A DNA stretch of 64,000 nt. It comes from Adineta vaga (lineage: Eukaryota; Rotifera). The notes beneath the pieces are model-generated. The model saw only the letters and a program-made list of their open reading frames with translations. It was not told the DNA's origin and did no database searches. Positions within the stretch are counted from its first letter, which is position 1, and every line of letters begins with the position of its first letter. Position numbers and translations under genes: made by a program. This document shows positions 21,913 to 33,117 of this stretch, piece after piece. The DNA is taken from positions 16,182,001 to 16,246,000 of the forward strand of contig CP075494.1 in NCBI GenBank assembly GCA_021613535.1. The letters are read 5' to 3'.

Positions 21913-24900
21913 ATGAAATTGATTATTAATTTCAACGTTTGTTTCTTCACATTGTTTCTAATTTATGGAACAAAAGGTAAGCTTTGAAATATTTTCTCAA
22001 TATAATCAATAAGATTTAGAATTCTTTTTTAATGAGACTTCTAAAAAATTTTCGTCCCATCGACAAAACCATTCGTTTTAAACAGTTGACGAATTTCCAA
22101 ACAATGACATTGATTTCGAACAGAGACAAACTACTTTTATTCTCGATATGATTTCAATGATAAAAGAGAAAGATCAAGGTGATTTCGATAACTATTAGTT
22201 GTAATATTATGATTTCAGATTGTAACACAACATTAATTCAGTCAAAGTAAAGATTGTCTTCACATCGAATTTCTACACTTTGAGATTGATTGAACAATCG
22301 ATGAGCGCGTAAATTTATGTACTTTCCAACGACAAAATCTCTTTTTAACCTAATCAAGTCTTTATCTCATCTATTTTAGCTATTCCATACAATCAGCCCA
22401 AACTCTGTTCTAACGCGTCATGGGATATCAATGCTACTACTTTTGCGTGGAACAATACTGTTGCTGTATATCCCTACTCAGTCTTTGTCAATAGAGATAA
22501 TACTGTGGTCTCTGTCAGTAGAAATAAGAGTGTAATCCTCGTTTGGTTTGATGGAAGTAGCAGTCCCTTAGTGACGAATAGTACTGTTCTCGATGACAAC
22601 TGGAGTGTTTTTGTTACAGATGACAATGAAATCTATTTTGATACAAAATACTCTTCAAAAAACTCTACAAATAATTTCACCATCTATCAAATAGAAAAAT
22701 GGACATTAAATGGAACGAAACTTTCGTCAAATCTCACAGTTACAAGTCAATGTGGCGGTCTTTTTATTGATTTGAACAACACAATCTATTGTTCCTTGTA
22801 TAGCCTTCATACAATCGTTAGTAAATCGTTGAACAATTCTGGAAGCAACTTTGATACTGTCGCTGGTAATGGTACTGCAGGTGGAACATCGATACAACTC
22901 AATAGACCTAGTGGAATGTTCGTGACCACCAATTTTGAATTATATGTAGCTGATTATGGCAATAGTAGAATTCAAAAATTTCAACTGGGCAACTTGTTAG
23001 GAACAACAGTGCCAATTAATGTATCGACAGGAAATAGCTCACTCAAGAATCCATCAGGAGTTGTCATGGATGCTGATGGTTATCTATTCATTTTGGACTC
23101 AGGGAATAATCGAATTGTCGCAGAAAGTGTCAATGGTTTCCGTTGTGTGGCAGGTTGTTCGCAAGTGAAGGGCTCAGAAGCGAACCAATTTAAGGAAGCA
23201 TGGGCTCTGAGTTTCGATAATCTAGGAAATATCTTTGTCATGGATACAAAGAACAGTCGAATTCAAAAGGTTCTTCTCGCTTCAAACTCATGCGGTAAGA
23301 CCATAACATGCAATTTCTTCGTTTATTAAAAATTTCGAAGACACGAACATACAGGAGAAAATAATATAAGCTTTTGAGCAAACAGATTTCCTCTGAACAA
23401 GTACTTTTCTCTAAAGATTGTTTAGGTTATGCTAGCATCTATAATTCAAAAGAGTTCAATAATCAATCGATCTTATCCATCATTATTTGCGAACAAGGAA
23501 ACACTTGTCGGGAAATGATTATAAAATTATTCTTGGTGTGAACAATTAGAGACCAATTTGTCATTCCTTTCTTCATTTCATTCACTTCTTTTTAACATTA
23601 AATCAGGCATAAAAACATTCTCTAGATAATACTAAGTTATAATATCGCAAATATATCATTCAAGACAAAGAGAGTATTATAAATAAAACGGTGAAAAAAA
23701 TATCTAGATAAAATCGTGTTTCCCTCATCATTCGCACAGCATCGTTCATATATTATAGACAATATGTGGGTGCGGGTTTAAAATACGGATTCTTTATATA
23801 ATATCCATGCCACACAGATATATACTATCACTCACATCTACAATCCAGATACAGTCTCATGTGATATTTTTTCCTTGCAATATTTTGCCCATGTCATGTT
23901 ATTTTTTGAAACGATTTGTTCACGATACTGCGTCCTGCAACATTCAGCCCCTTCATATTCTAGATCAACCCACGTCAACCCATTTACCAACAACAACTCA
24001 ATTATTGACATCAACCGAATTACCAACAACAACGCAGTCACCCACGTCAACCCAGTTACTAACGTCAACCCAGTTACCAACGTCAACCCTATTACTAACG
24101 TCAACCGAACTATTGGCGACTACCCAACCATTAACGACCACAGAATCAACTACAAGCATCACATCCACATTACCTTCGACAGCGATAGAAACCACCGGGC
24201 AGAGTACAACCGAACAAGCAGCTTCAACAGTCGACGAATCAATTTTAACAACACAAATCAAATCAGATGCGTCAACAGATCATCTGTGTAAGTTAGTTTT
24301 CTCGTACATATCATTAGGAAAGATGATTCGATTTCTATTCATCGAATAATATTTCTATTTTGCATTGATTAACATAAAGCAAAATAAACTATCACAGATC
24401 TTTTACTCTATAAGAAAATGTATTTTGTAAATTAGATCAACTGACTAGTGAATCTTTATCAACACTAATTTCTTCGTCTCAACTGAGTAAGTGAATTTCT
24501 CTTTTTTTCTATGTGATTGTTAGATTCATTTTATGTTTAGTTTTAACAAGTTCAACATCAACAACAGTTATTTCCACTACACAAACAAGTATTTCGAATT
24601 ACAAAGGTACAAAATTCTTTTGTTTATACATCACTTGTGCACATAAATCTTTCTAATTTGTTCATTCTTTTTAGAAACATCAACAATAAATCAAATTAAC
24701 ACAAGTTTATTATGTACGTCTATTATGAGTTTGATATTAGACATAATTCTAATTTATTTGTTTAGATTTAACTTCGAGACAATCTACAATAATGATGAAT
24801 GGTTTGATTTCTTAAATATATATTTTGTTTATTTAAAATTTCAAACAATTTTAGTAAATTCATCTCAAGATTCTTTTATTACATTAACTTGTGCTAATCA

Positions 24901-25596
24901 AGAGCAAGCAGGACCATTTTGTAATATTTCTATTCAAGTATGTGATATGATTAATCCATGTTTGAATAATGGTCAATGTATTAATGATAATCAAAGTCTT
25001 GAGGGTTATTTTTGTCAATGTTCGAATGGATTCGATGGTTTATTATGTGAAAATGATCATCATATATGTAAATCAAATCTTTGTTGGAATAATGGTAAAA
25101 GTTTTATAAGAAATCTTTTTGAAGAAAATGATGAAATGTTTATTTTGTAGGTCAATGTAATGAAACATCAAATAATACATTTGAATGTTTATGTATTTCT
25201 GGTTGGAATGGAATTTATTGTGAATTAAAATTAAATTTATGTGAAAATATAACATGTGAACATGGAGGAATTTGTCGATCATTATTTCTTAATTATACAT
25301 GTGAATGTCTATCAGATAGTTATTCTGGTCGACATTGTGAAACTATTTCACAAAAACAAATTATTATTGAAATAGCTGCAAAATCAATGACTTTTGTTGC
25401 TATTGTTACTATTATTATTGCTATAATGTTTTTCGTTCTTATGGATATACTTAAATATGTTTTCTCTATTGATGTAACGAAAAATGAATCAAATGAAGGA
25501 AAAGAAAAAACAAAAACTATACGAAAATCAAAACAACGACCTCAAACAATTATTCGATTTCAATATGTTGATCACACAACATCGGAATTTACATAA
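21913..25596 (+). CDS. NHL propeller / mucin-like linker / EGF single-pass receptor
   Basis: Ten exons join in one frame (about 757 residues): 21913-21976, 22086-22178, 22380-23294, 23964-24287, 24436-24486, 24541-24606, 24675-24713, 24766-24801, 24855-25094 and 25151-25596. Every junction inside the coding region is phase 1. Order: signal peptide (MKLIINFNVCFFTLFLIYG), NHL-type beta-propeller (e.g. LYVADYGNSRIQKF, LFILDSGNNRIV, IFVMDTKNSRIQKV), a Thr/Ser-rich mucin-like linker spread over tiny exons, three EGF-like modules (C-NNGQCI-C-C; CEHGGICRS), one membrane helix (about 25387-25440), and a basic cytoplasmic tail ending TSEFT. I infer a cell-surface adhesion or recognition receptor. The second exon could be skipped without breaking the frame. 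Confidence 0.85.
23964..24140 (+). repeat. Coding minisatellite, 18-bp unit
   Basis: Tandem copies of about 18 bp (CTAACGTCAACCCAGTTA) inside the exon encode a six-residue LTSTQL-type unit of the mucin-like linker. The copies differ at third positions and between CCA/TTA codons. Such arrays usually vary in length between alleles. Confidence 0.7.
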
Positions 25597-26141
25597 TTTA
25601 TTGTGTAGAAAGACAGAAGATTTATTATTTATTAATAAATTACTTGAAGAAATTAAGGAGATAATATCTAAAAGTATTACTGGTAAAAGTTTCAGCTCAA
25701 TCGGACAAATTCAGAGGAGGGGTTACGCGTATAACAACTTCACAGTTTGAAAGTTGGTCAAGTGTCTAATTTGTTTTAAACGATTTTCTGAATCTACTGA
25801 GTAGAAAATGAAGTGAGAGATGATACGCTTAATTATTATCAATTTTATTCGTCTTTTTTTTCAAAAAAATAAAAAGTCAAATATATTCCGTTAAGAATAT
25901 TTACATTTGATATAAAAATAATTCAATTAACTTAAATAAATATTTGTTATTCTTTGATATCTCTATTATCAAATTATCTATTCTATTCGTGATCTAATTA
26001 TGAAAAATAAAGAAAACAAAATATATTTTTTACTCGAATTAAAATTAATTAAATTTAATGAGATAAATATTTATATTAAGATAAGAACTTTTTTTCATAA
26101 AAAGATTTCCTTGACATTTATAGAGAGAAAAGAAAAGAGGA

Positions 26142-27183
26142 ATGTCGTTATCATTGAATTCCTCATATGCATATTCTTTAGAAAAAGTGTCAATTTATAT
26201 TGGAATACCAATTTTAATTGGTGGTTGTTTTGGTAATATATTAAATTTAATTGTATTTTTAAGTTTAAAAACATTTCGAGAAAATTCCTGTTCATTTTAT
26301 TTCATAATAATATCATTTGTAAATCTTTGTCAATTATTAAGTGGATTAATTCAACGTATTCTTTTAAATGGTTTTGATTATGATTTAACAATAATTTCCT
26401 CGAATATTTGTAAATTATTTCAATATAGTTTACAAACATTTCCTTTAATATCAATCACATGTTTATGTTTAGCAACAATTGATCAATATTTTTCAACATC
26501 AACTCGTTTTCGTTATCGAAAATTGAATAATATTCATTTAACTTATCGTTTATTAAGTTTTTTTATTATTCTTTGGCTTCTTCATGGAATTCCATGTTTA
26601 ATTTATTTTGATATAATTCAATCGAAAATAACAAAAAAATATCGTTGTCGAATAATAAATGAAAACTATTCAAAATATTTTATTTATTGTTATTCAACAA
26701 TTCTAACAGGTTATTTACCAATAATTTTAACAATTTTATTTGGTTTATTATCTTATTATAATGTTCGATATGTTTCATTTGAAAGTATTTCAATTATTCG
26801 AAGAGAATTAGATAAACAATTAACAACAATGGTTCTTCTTCTTGATATATTTAATATAATTGCATTAATGCCTTATCCAATTATAATTATAATAACATCT
26901 TTAACTAATATTACAAAAGATCCATCTATTAATTCAACAATTAATTTTATTAATAGTTTAACAATTTATTTTTATTATTTATATTTTGCAGTAAGTTAAA
27001 AGATTTTGTTTTTAAATTAACATTTTAACTTTATCTTGTTTTTCTTTTTTGAAGTGTCCATTTTATATCTTTATTTGTGTTTCTGAACGATTTCGACGAC
27101 AATTGAATTATGTTCTTTTTAAAATTCATCTTGAACGTTGGAGAAGACAAAGAATGATTGCAGCTCTAATTTTACCACGTTAA
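26142..27183 (+). CDS. Rhodopsin-type 7TM receptor
   Basis: Exon 1 is 26142-26990, the intron 26991-27054 (GTAAG...GAAG), exon 2 27055-27183; 325 residues. Seven hydrophobic segments can be followed. TM1 has GGCFGNILNLIVF (the conserved GN). TM3 ends CLATIDQYFSTS, in the place of the DRY box. TM7 is split by the intron and reads YYLYFA|CPFYIFICVSERFRRQL, matching the NPxxY and helix-8 region of rotifer peptide-type receptors. The canonical DRY is changed (DQY), so G-protein coupling may differ. Probably an orphan neuropeptide-like receptor. 25597-26141 upstream shows no gene. Confidence 0.85.
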
Positions 27184-27272
27184 TTAAACAAATAACATTC
27201 ATCTTTTTCACTCACTTGATCCTTGATTGTCGAAAGCAGAAATATTTTTTCTCGTCTCAGTCACTCCCCCAA

Positions 27273-27331
27273 GTTGAGGGTGTTGCTTAGATTCAATTGT
27301 AAATACGCCACACGCACCCTCACCCACACCT
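27273..27331. repeat. Telomere-like hairpin repeat 12
   Basis: Left GTTGAGGGTGTTGC, right CACACGCACCCTCACCCACACC. It lies 90 bp past the stop of the 7TM gene. Confidence 0.65.
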
Positions 27332-27736
27332 TCAAGATGATGAACACGATTTTCAATGAATTTTTCTGTTTGTCGGTCTATCATAGGATTACAGTCATAA
27401 GCAACTTTATAAATCTATAAGAAACATGATACCACCAATTATTAATGTCATCTAGTAAAAATCTTGAGTCATGAAATAGCAATTCAATCATTGACGTCAT
27501 CCGAAAAAGAAACAAAAGGCAAAGCAAATATTTGCACAGTATAGAAGGACATTCACTCATAGATACGATTCTCTCTAATCTCACATTTTTTCATAGGAAG
27601 ACAATTAATCAGATTATTCAATTTATTAAATCATTTAGAAAAACAAAAAGAAATATGGAATATGAAATTATAAAAAATAATTCTAAAGGTTAAACGGTTG
27701 AAAGTCATTGAAAGACAAAAAAAATCGATCAACTGC

Positions 27737-28228
27737 TTATTTTGTGAAGAAAAGAACAAGAATTGTAGTTATCATAGCAACGATGATACTTGCTGTTCTA
27801 CCATGTGCATTGTTGCATAAATCTGTTGTGCAACAGCTCGTCGTTTGTGTTAAACCATTGGTAGTAGTAGTACTCGCAGAACAACTACCACTCGTAGCAT
27901 AGCTACGTTCGGCAGCTGCATTGTTGCTGGCATAAGTAATTTTCTATAAGAAAAGTAAGTATATGTAAAAGGAGAATCTTCTCAAATGTATACCGTGCAA
28001 TAAGCGGCAGTCGAGTCCGACGTAGCAATAACACCAGAACCGCCCTTATTGAATGCATATGCATTACATCCTTCTGTACCTGCTGTACATTTATAACAAT
28101 TAATAGCAATAGTTGAATGTAGAATAGCTATTGAAAATACATGAAGAAAATCAACTGAATTAATAATATATTTATTAAAACTTACCGAGTAGAAGAAAAG
28201 ATGCGAAGATCAATACGATTGAATTCAT
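27737..28228 (-). CDS. LU/Ly6-domain GPI-anchored protein, copy A
   Basis: Three exons on the minus strand (28228-28186, 28127-27994, 27943-27737) give a 127-residue protein. Signal peptide MNSIVLIFASFLLLAI; LU three-finger domain opening INCYKCTAGTEGC and closing with the hallmark CCTTDLCNN; then a short hydrophobic tail (IIVAMITTILVLFF) typical of a GPI-attachment signal. Likely an extracellular GPI-anchored three-finger protein; in animals these act as receptor modulators or surface markers. The head-to-head copy at 28772-29230 is closely related, introns included. Confidence 0.85.
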
Positions 28229-28771
28229 TCTTGATATATGTTGAATTGATTGTCGTTTAATGTATCTTTGTCGTAGAGAATCGATTGAAACAGTATGAAT
28301 TTATATTCGGAATTTTTGGTAAAGTTTTGTTTTCATATTGTTTCTAGGAGAGAGTGGGAGAGAGAAGAAACTTGTGTCCTGAAGGTTTCTATCCCTGTAC
28401 CATCTTTCTCATTTGTTTGATTATTGATTATTTAACGACTACGCATTCAGTTTGTTGTTTTTCATCATACATATTCACCTCTTCCACTACCTACGCATGC
28501 TTAATGTAAACAATGCTGTCTACAAAGGAGAAAAGTTTACTTGGCCCCCGGACAAAACTTTCTCAGCGTTGGCGTACAATTTTAGAGAACGAAAAATAAT
28601 CAACTGTATTTTCTGTGTACAAACAAAAGAAGGAGAGTAATAATACTACCATATTAACCTTAAGGGTGCGCAAAACTCTATGAAAAATTCCAAATATAAA
28701 TTCACACGGTTTCAATCGATTCTCTACGACAAAGATACATTAAACGACAATCAATTCAACATATATCGAAA

Positions 28772-29230
28772 ATGAATTCAATCGTAATGATTTTCGCATC
28801 TTTTCTTCTACTAGGTAAGTTTTCATAAACATATTGTTAACTCAGCTGATTTTCTTCATGTATTTTCAATAGCTATTTTGCGTTCAACTATTGCTATCAA
28901 TTGTTATCAGTGCAAGCTGGGTACAGATGGATGTGGTGCATCTACATTGAATAAGGTCGGTCTTGGTGTGGGATATATGACGGACTCAAGCGCCACTTAT
29001 TGCACGGTATGCATTTGAGAAGATTCTCCTTTTACATATAGTTACTTTTCTTATAGAAATTTACATATCCTAGCAATGGAAATAGTGCTGCGCGTTATTA
29101 CCTTACCAGTGGTAGTTGTGTTGCGGGCACTGTCACTACTAATGGTATAGCAGAAACGACGAGCTGTTGCACAACAGATCTATGCAACAGTGCACATGGT
29201 AGAGCGCAAATATCATCGTTGCTATGGTAG
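28772..29230 (+). CDS. LU/Ly6-domain protein, copy B, GPI tail frameshifted
   Basis: Exons 28772-28814, 28873-29006 and 29057-29230 mirror copy A. The signal peptide (MNSIVMIFASFLLLAI) and the LU domain (INCYQCKLGTDGC ... CCTTDLCNS) are intact. Just after the domain a one-base deletion relative to copy A (near 29206, GGTAGAGCGCAA versus GGTAGAACAGCAA) changes the frame and ends the protein within about nine residues. The hydrophobic GPI-attachment tail is thus lost, although its DNA is still present downstream. The product would be about 116 residues and soluble or secreted. A sequencing error would give the same picture. Confidence 0.8.
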
Positions 29231-29733
29231 CTGCAAGTCTTGTTCTTTTCTTCACAAAATAAGCAGTTGATCGATTTTTTTTGTCTTTCAATGACTTTCA
29301 ACCGTTTAACCTTTAGAATTATTTTTTATAACTTCAAATTTCTAACGAGAAATGATTAATAATGATATACAAATTCATTTCTTATGATCTTATATTTTAC
29401 TCTTCGACATAAAATAGTTGAAATTTGTCATCATTATTCGAACAGCAGTACCATTTATCTTGAGCTCACAGAATGTCATTTTTTCTCTTTCTTTTCTCCA
29501 CTATTCACCATGTATTCTTTTCGACCTTGATAATATTCGATTTTCACTCCTTCTTTTTTCTCTTGAAGGATTTCTTTTCTATATAACTTTCGTTATAATA
29601 CAGAAATATAAAAAAAGTATGCTTTATTATGATTGTATATTGCAGACTTAACATATTCTCAACTAAAAAAATTTCTATCCTTTTCTTATAGTTATTCTAT
29701 AGTAGAAAAAAAAAGACTAAATCTTGACTCCAA

Positions 29734-30639
29734 ATGAATTATTTCATGTTAACAAATTCATTTATCTTAATTATTTTATTTTTACCAATTATTTCTTCTC
29801 AATATCCATGTTTATGTTCATGTTGTCTTGGTGAAAACTGTCAATTAACTTCGATTGGTAATGTTTATGCTTCATCATGTTCATCAGATAGTTGTCGTTC
29901 GACGTGTCGTGAGAAATATTCTCAATGTTCAGCTGATATTCCATATGGACAATCAACAGGACAATGTTTAAGTGCAACAACAGTAACACCTATCAATGGT
30001 TCATTTGTTTGTAGATGCGATTGTTGTAATACAGGAAGTGCGACATGTTCTCCTGTCCTTATTGGTTATAGTACAGCTTTTTCATGTTCATCTGCGTCAT
30101 GTAGCGTTTCATGTAGTTCAACTTATCCACTTGTTTGTATTTCAAATGAAAATGGTCAAACTCAAGGTACATGTCAAGGATTAACAACAACAACAACAAC
30201 AGTTAGTTCATGGTTAGGTTATCCTTGTTCATGTTATTGTTGTCAATGGAATTCATATTGTAATCCAACAACTTTCGTTGGAAATACATCTTCCACTTTA
30301 TGTTCAACATATACTTGTTCATCAGCTTGTCAACAACAATATTCATCTTTATGTCCATTATCAACAAGTATTGGACAAACATTAGGTCAATGTTTAACTA
30401 TTTCAAATGGATCAACACGATGTCAGTGTACATGTTGTGGAAGTATTGCATGTTTAGATTATGATATATATACGAATAGTGATTGTACAACATGTCCATT
30501 GATGTGTTCATTATATACAAAATGTGCCAATACTTATCAAACAACATATTTATGTTATACAAATTCAACATATCGTCAACAATTCTCCATTTTATTTTTA
30601 ATATTTATTATTTTTAATGATTACACAACATTCATTTAG
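29734..30639 (+). CDS. Cys-rich repeat surface protein
   Basis: A single-exon 301-residue protein. Signal peptide (about 1-22), then four repeats of about 65 residues following C-x-C-x-C-C ... G ... C-x3/4-C-x3-C ... Y ... C ... G-Q-x-x-G-x-C (PCLCSCC, CRCDCC, PCSCYCC, CQCTCC). A Thr-rich linker separates repeats 2 and 3. The last 20 residues are hydrophobic (ILFLIFIIF), suggesting a GPI signal or a C-terminal anchor. The last repeat is shorter. Probably extracellular and heavily disulphide-bonded. The family is not named from sequence alone. It lies about 500 bp past the LU pair in the same direction as copy B. Confidence 0.75.
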   Translation: MNYFMLTNSFILIILFLPIISSQYPCLCSCCLGENCQLTSIGNVYASSCSSDSCRSTCREKYSQCSADIPYGQSTGQCLSATTVTPINGSFVCRCDCCNTGSATCSPVLIGYSTAFSCSSASCSVSCSSTYPLVCISNENGQTQGTCQGLTTTTTTVSSWLGYPCSCYCCQWNSYCNPTTFVGNTSSTLCSTYTCSSACQQQYSSLCPLSTSIGQTLGQCLTISNGSTRCQCTCCGSIACLDYDIYTNSDCTTCPLMCSLYTKCANTYQTTYLCYTNSTYRQQFSILFLIFIIFNDYTTFI

Positions 30640-31082
30640 TCAGTTGTAATCGTTTTTAAATAGTTTTTTTAAAAACAATTCTATTCTCGTAAGGTTAGTT
30701 TTCATAATGAAACAATGCTTGAAAAAGGTCTCGAAATGCGCAAAAACTGTATTTTATCATCAGATTGTCTAAATACGTCTCATATGATCTGTAGTTTGGA
30801 AGTTTCCCAAATGCTTGGTTTTGTAGCTAGTCAGAAGGACTATCAACAAGAAAGGACCTGATCTCCATACCTATTGATACTGATGATCGTTCATAGATCT
30901 CCTATAGATTGTCTTATTTCTCATGGTAATTTTGAAGCCCAGACATTCTAGACTGATTCATGTGTCATACACTTTTTGTAGTACAAATGATTTTACATTT
31001 ATGGACAATCTCAAGTGATTCTTAATAATAAAAAAAAGGTCAGATTTGTTCGTAAGTCAAGTTTATCAATATTGATTATCAA
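30640..31082. other. Intergenic, nothing recognised
   Basis: AT-rich DNA between two convergent genes, without a supported ORF. Confidence 0.5.
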
Positions 31083-32560
31083 TTAGGTAATATTTATGAT
31101 ACGATTAGTCGGTTTATACCATTCTTTGAATTTTTGATAAAAACGTAAACTATTCCAGACAATTAACCGTAAACTAACTGTGAGTCCACCATAAAGAGCA
31201 AGTAATGATGTTACTACGTACAAAAGAGTGTGATGTTGTATGTTTTCATAGTGACATATGTTTGGAGCACAAGTAGAAAAGTATTTTTCATAATTAGTTT
31301 TATTTGTCCATTCTTCAATGAAGAGTTCATCCATAATCGTACCAATTGAACTATTTGGTAGAAAACGTGATAGTAATGAACGATTCAATGGAATAATAGA
31401 TAGATTAAATACAATGGGAGGAGAAAAATCTGTCGATGGAAGTGACCCATCCATTAACATATAATAATCTAAATAATTAATAATTGTATTGATACAACTT
31501 TGCGAAAAAAAACATTCTAATGAAGACATGCGTAATCCATCAATAGGTAAACAACCAACAACAAGTCCAGGTATGACAAGATCAAGTGGTCCTATTCTTA
31601 AAGATTGATTACAATCTTTTGAAACAACACAATTACATGTATCATTTGCATATTCATATGGTACACTTCGCAATATATATCCATTTGATGCATTTCCAAA
31701 TTCTAATAACCAATCAGTATTGAAAGCATTTGATAATAAACTATTATGGATTAGTTCAGTGATTAAATTATATCCACGTCGATAATTAACTGGTAGACGT
31801 CGAGTTATTTGATTAACAATATCAGTTATAGTTGATTCAAAATAAACTCGAGACATTGTCGTTGTACTAATTATCATTTGTTGATTAACATTTTTTAAAT
31901 AAGAAGTTACAATTGCACTTGCTTCTGCACATAACCATCCCATTATTTGATATTGTTTGCTAAGAAGAGGTCGATCAAATTGTAAATAACTATTCGCTTT
32001 TGGTCCATAGCCATAGAGAGTCGTTGTCCAATTTGAATTAATAAATGAACTTGAACATACCTGTATAGAACAGAAAATAATTTTAAATATGAAAATATTC
32101 TCTTTATGATTTTTTTGATATTCATTTGATTATCTATGACATAGGATCAATTACTTGTTTAATGAAGCTTAATAAAGTTCATTGTAGAACTTACTTGATG
32201 AAAAATCGGAGTAATAGTAGAAAAAGTATTGTATACCATAGTGATCTCTTCACATTGATATGTAAAGGTTTCTCGATACATTGCTTCTAGTTGTTCAAAA
32301 GTATCAAGTGATGGTTCTAATATTGTAACAGATACTGTTACATAAGATAGGCCATTGAAGAGTACAAGTACACTTATACATATAAGAAGTAATCCAAGAT
32401 ATATTCGAGTAGCAATAAGAACCATTTCTTGAATATTGACATTTTGAATAGAAGAACTTTCTTTTTTAAATAAATTCATTATCATTAATTCTTGTTTAAT
32501 ATTATTCCAATAGAAAGTGATTTGATTTCTTAAAACTATAAATAAGACAGAAATATACAA
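31083..32560 (-). CDS. Two-membrane-segment protein of a rotifer-type family
   Basis: Two exons are visible: 32560 (or a later start) to 32195, and 32060-31083. The joint is phase 0 (FHQ|VCSSSF). An N-terminal membrane helix (ATRIYLGLLLICISVLVLF) precedes a large ectodomain with conserved Cys positions (NDTCNCVVSKDCNQ, LECFFSQSCINTI, YFSTCAPNICHYE) and many N-glycosylation sites. A second helix (LLYVVTSLLALYGGLTVSLRLIV) and a short basic tail follow. The topology resembles channels of the DEG/ENaC type, but I see no signature that proves it. From memory the layout matches an uncharacterised, highly duplicated bdelloid family. The first exon (about 32460-32560) may be preceded by another. Confidence 0.7.
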
Positions 32561-32580
32561 ATGAATTCAACAGATAATTT

Positions 32581-33084
32581 CTAATCTTTTCTAATCTTTA
32601 CCTCTTTGTCTAATAATTGTTGTGCTATTATTATAAGGACAGGAGGAATATAATGAATAAGAATACGTTTGTATTTGTTCACGATTAAATGATCATGAAA
32701 AATGAGAATATGTCTTTCCAGTGTAACCCAAGCATAAAGCATACTTTCAACAATATAAAATGTCCAATCAATATATCCATAAATAACATGAAATAAAATT
32801 GATGGTGGAAAATTTTGAAAATTACGAAAATAATGCATCATACAAGTCATAATTGTTAGTTCATAGAAGAGATTAAGAACAAGAAGAACAATGATAATGT
32901 GATTGTGAAGAGCTTGACGAAGATTTCGATCGTAAAGAAAATGATATAAAGCAAACAATGAACAACTGATTGATGGAATAATCAAGAAAAGATAGATTGA
33001 GAATTGTATAGAATAAAAATCTGATGTAGAAATTGCCAATGAACGTATATTACTTGTAGAATTGTTGTCTGTACTTGTCGACAT
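32581..33084 (-). pseudogene. 7TM receptor, N-terminal half only
   Basis: The reading from ATG 33084 gives a Ser/Thr/Asn-rich N-terminus, then helices matching TM1 (IYLFLIIPSISCSLFALYHF), TM2 (IIIVLLVLNLFYELTIM), TM3 (IDWTFYIVESMLYAWVTLERHILIF) and TM4 (IPPVLIIIAQQLL). LERHILIF stands at the DRY position. It then stops; no TM5-7 follows. A GTAAAG donor follows DKE, but the next acceptor (about 32538) leads into the two-TM gene out of frame. I read it as a truncated receptor abutting the next gene. Confidence 0.6.
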
Positions 33085-33117
33085 AATTAAATATTGAAGA
33101 AAAATATTGATAAGCAC

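Larger units (their letters stand above)
27670..29335. repeat. Inverted duplication carrying two LU-domain genes
   Basis: Arms of about 27670-28340 and 28665-29335 are inverted copies that share exons, introns and 5' flank (e.g. the TCGATTCTCTACGACAAAG stretch) and 3' flank. About 325 bp of spacer separates them. Confidence 0.85.

Noticed and set aside
23838-24261. Three further ORFs overlapping the mucin-like exon
   Set aside because: They are low-complexity shadows of the tandem Thr/Ser repeat in other frames.
31083-32560. Assignment to DEG/ENaC channels
   Set aside because: Two helices with a Cys-rich ectodomain fit, but no signature motif (such as the pre-TM2 selectivity region) was found.
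32581-33117. Genuine fusion of the 7TM half with the two-TM gene
   Set aside because: The donor is phase 0 while the acceptor exon needs phase 1, so the joint is out of frame.
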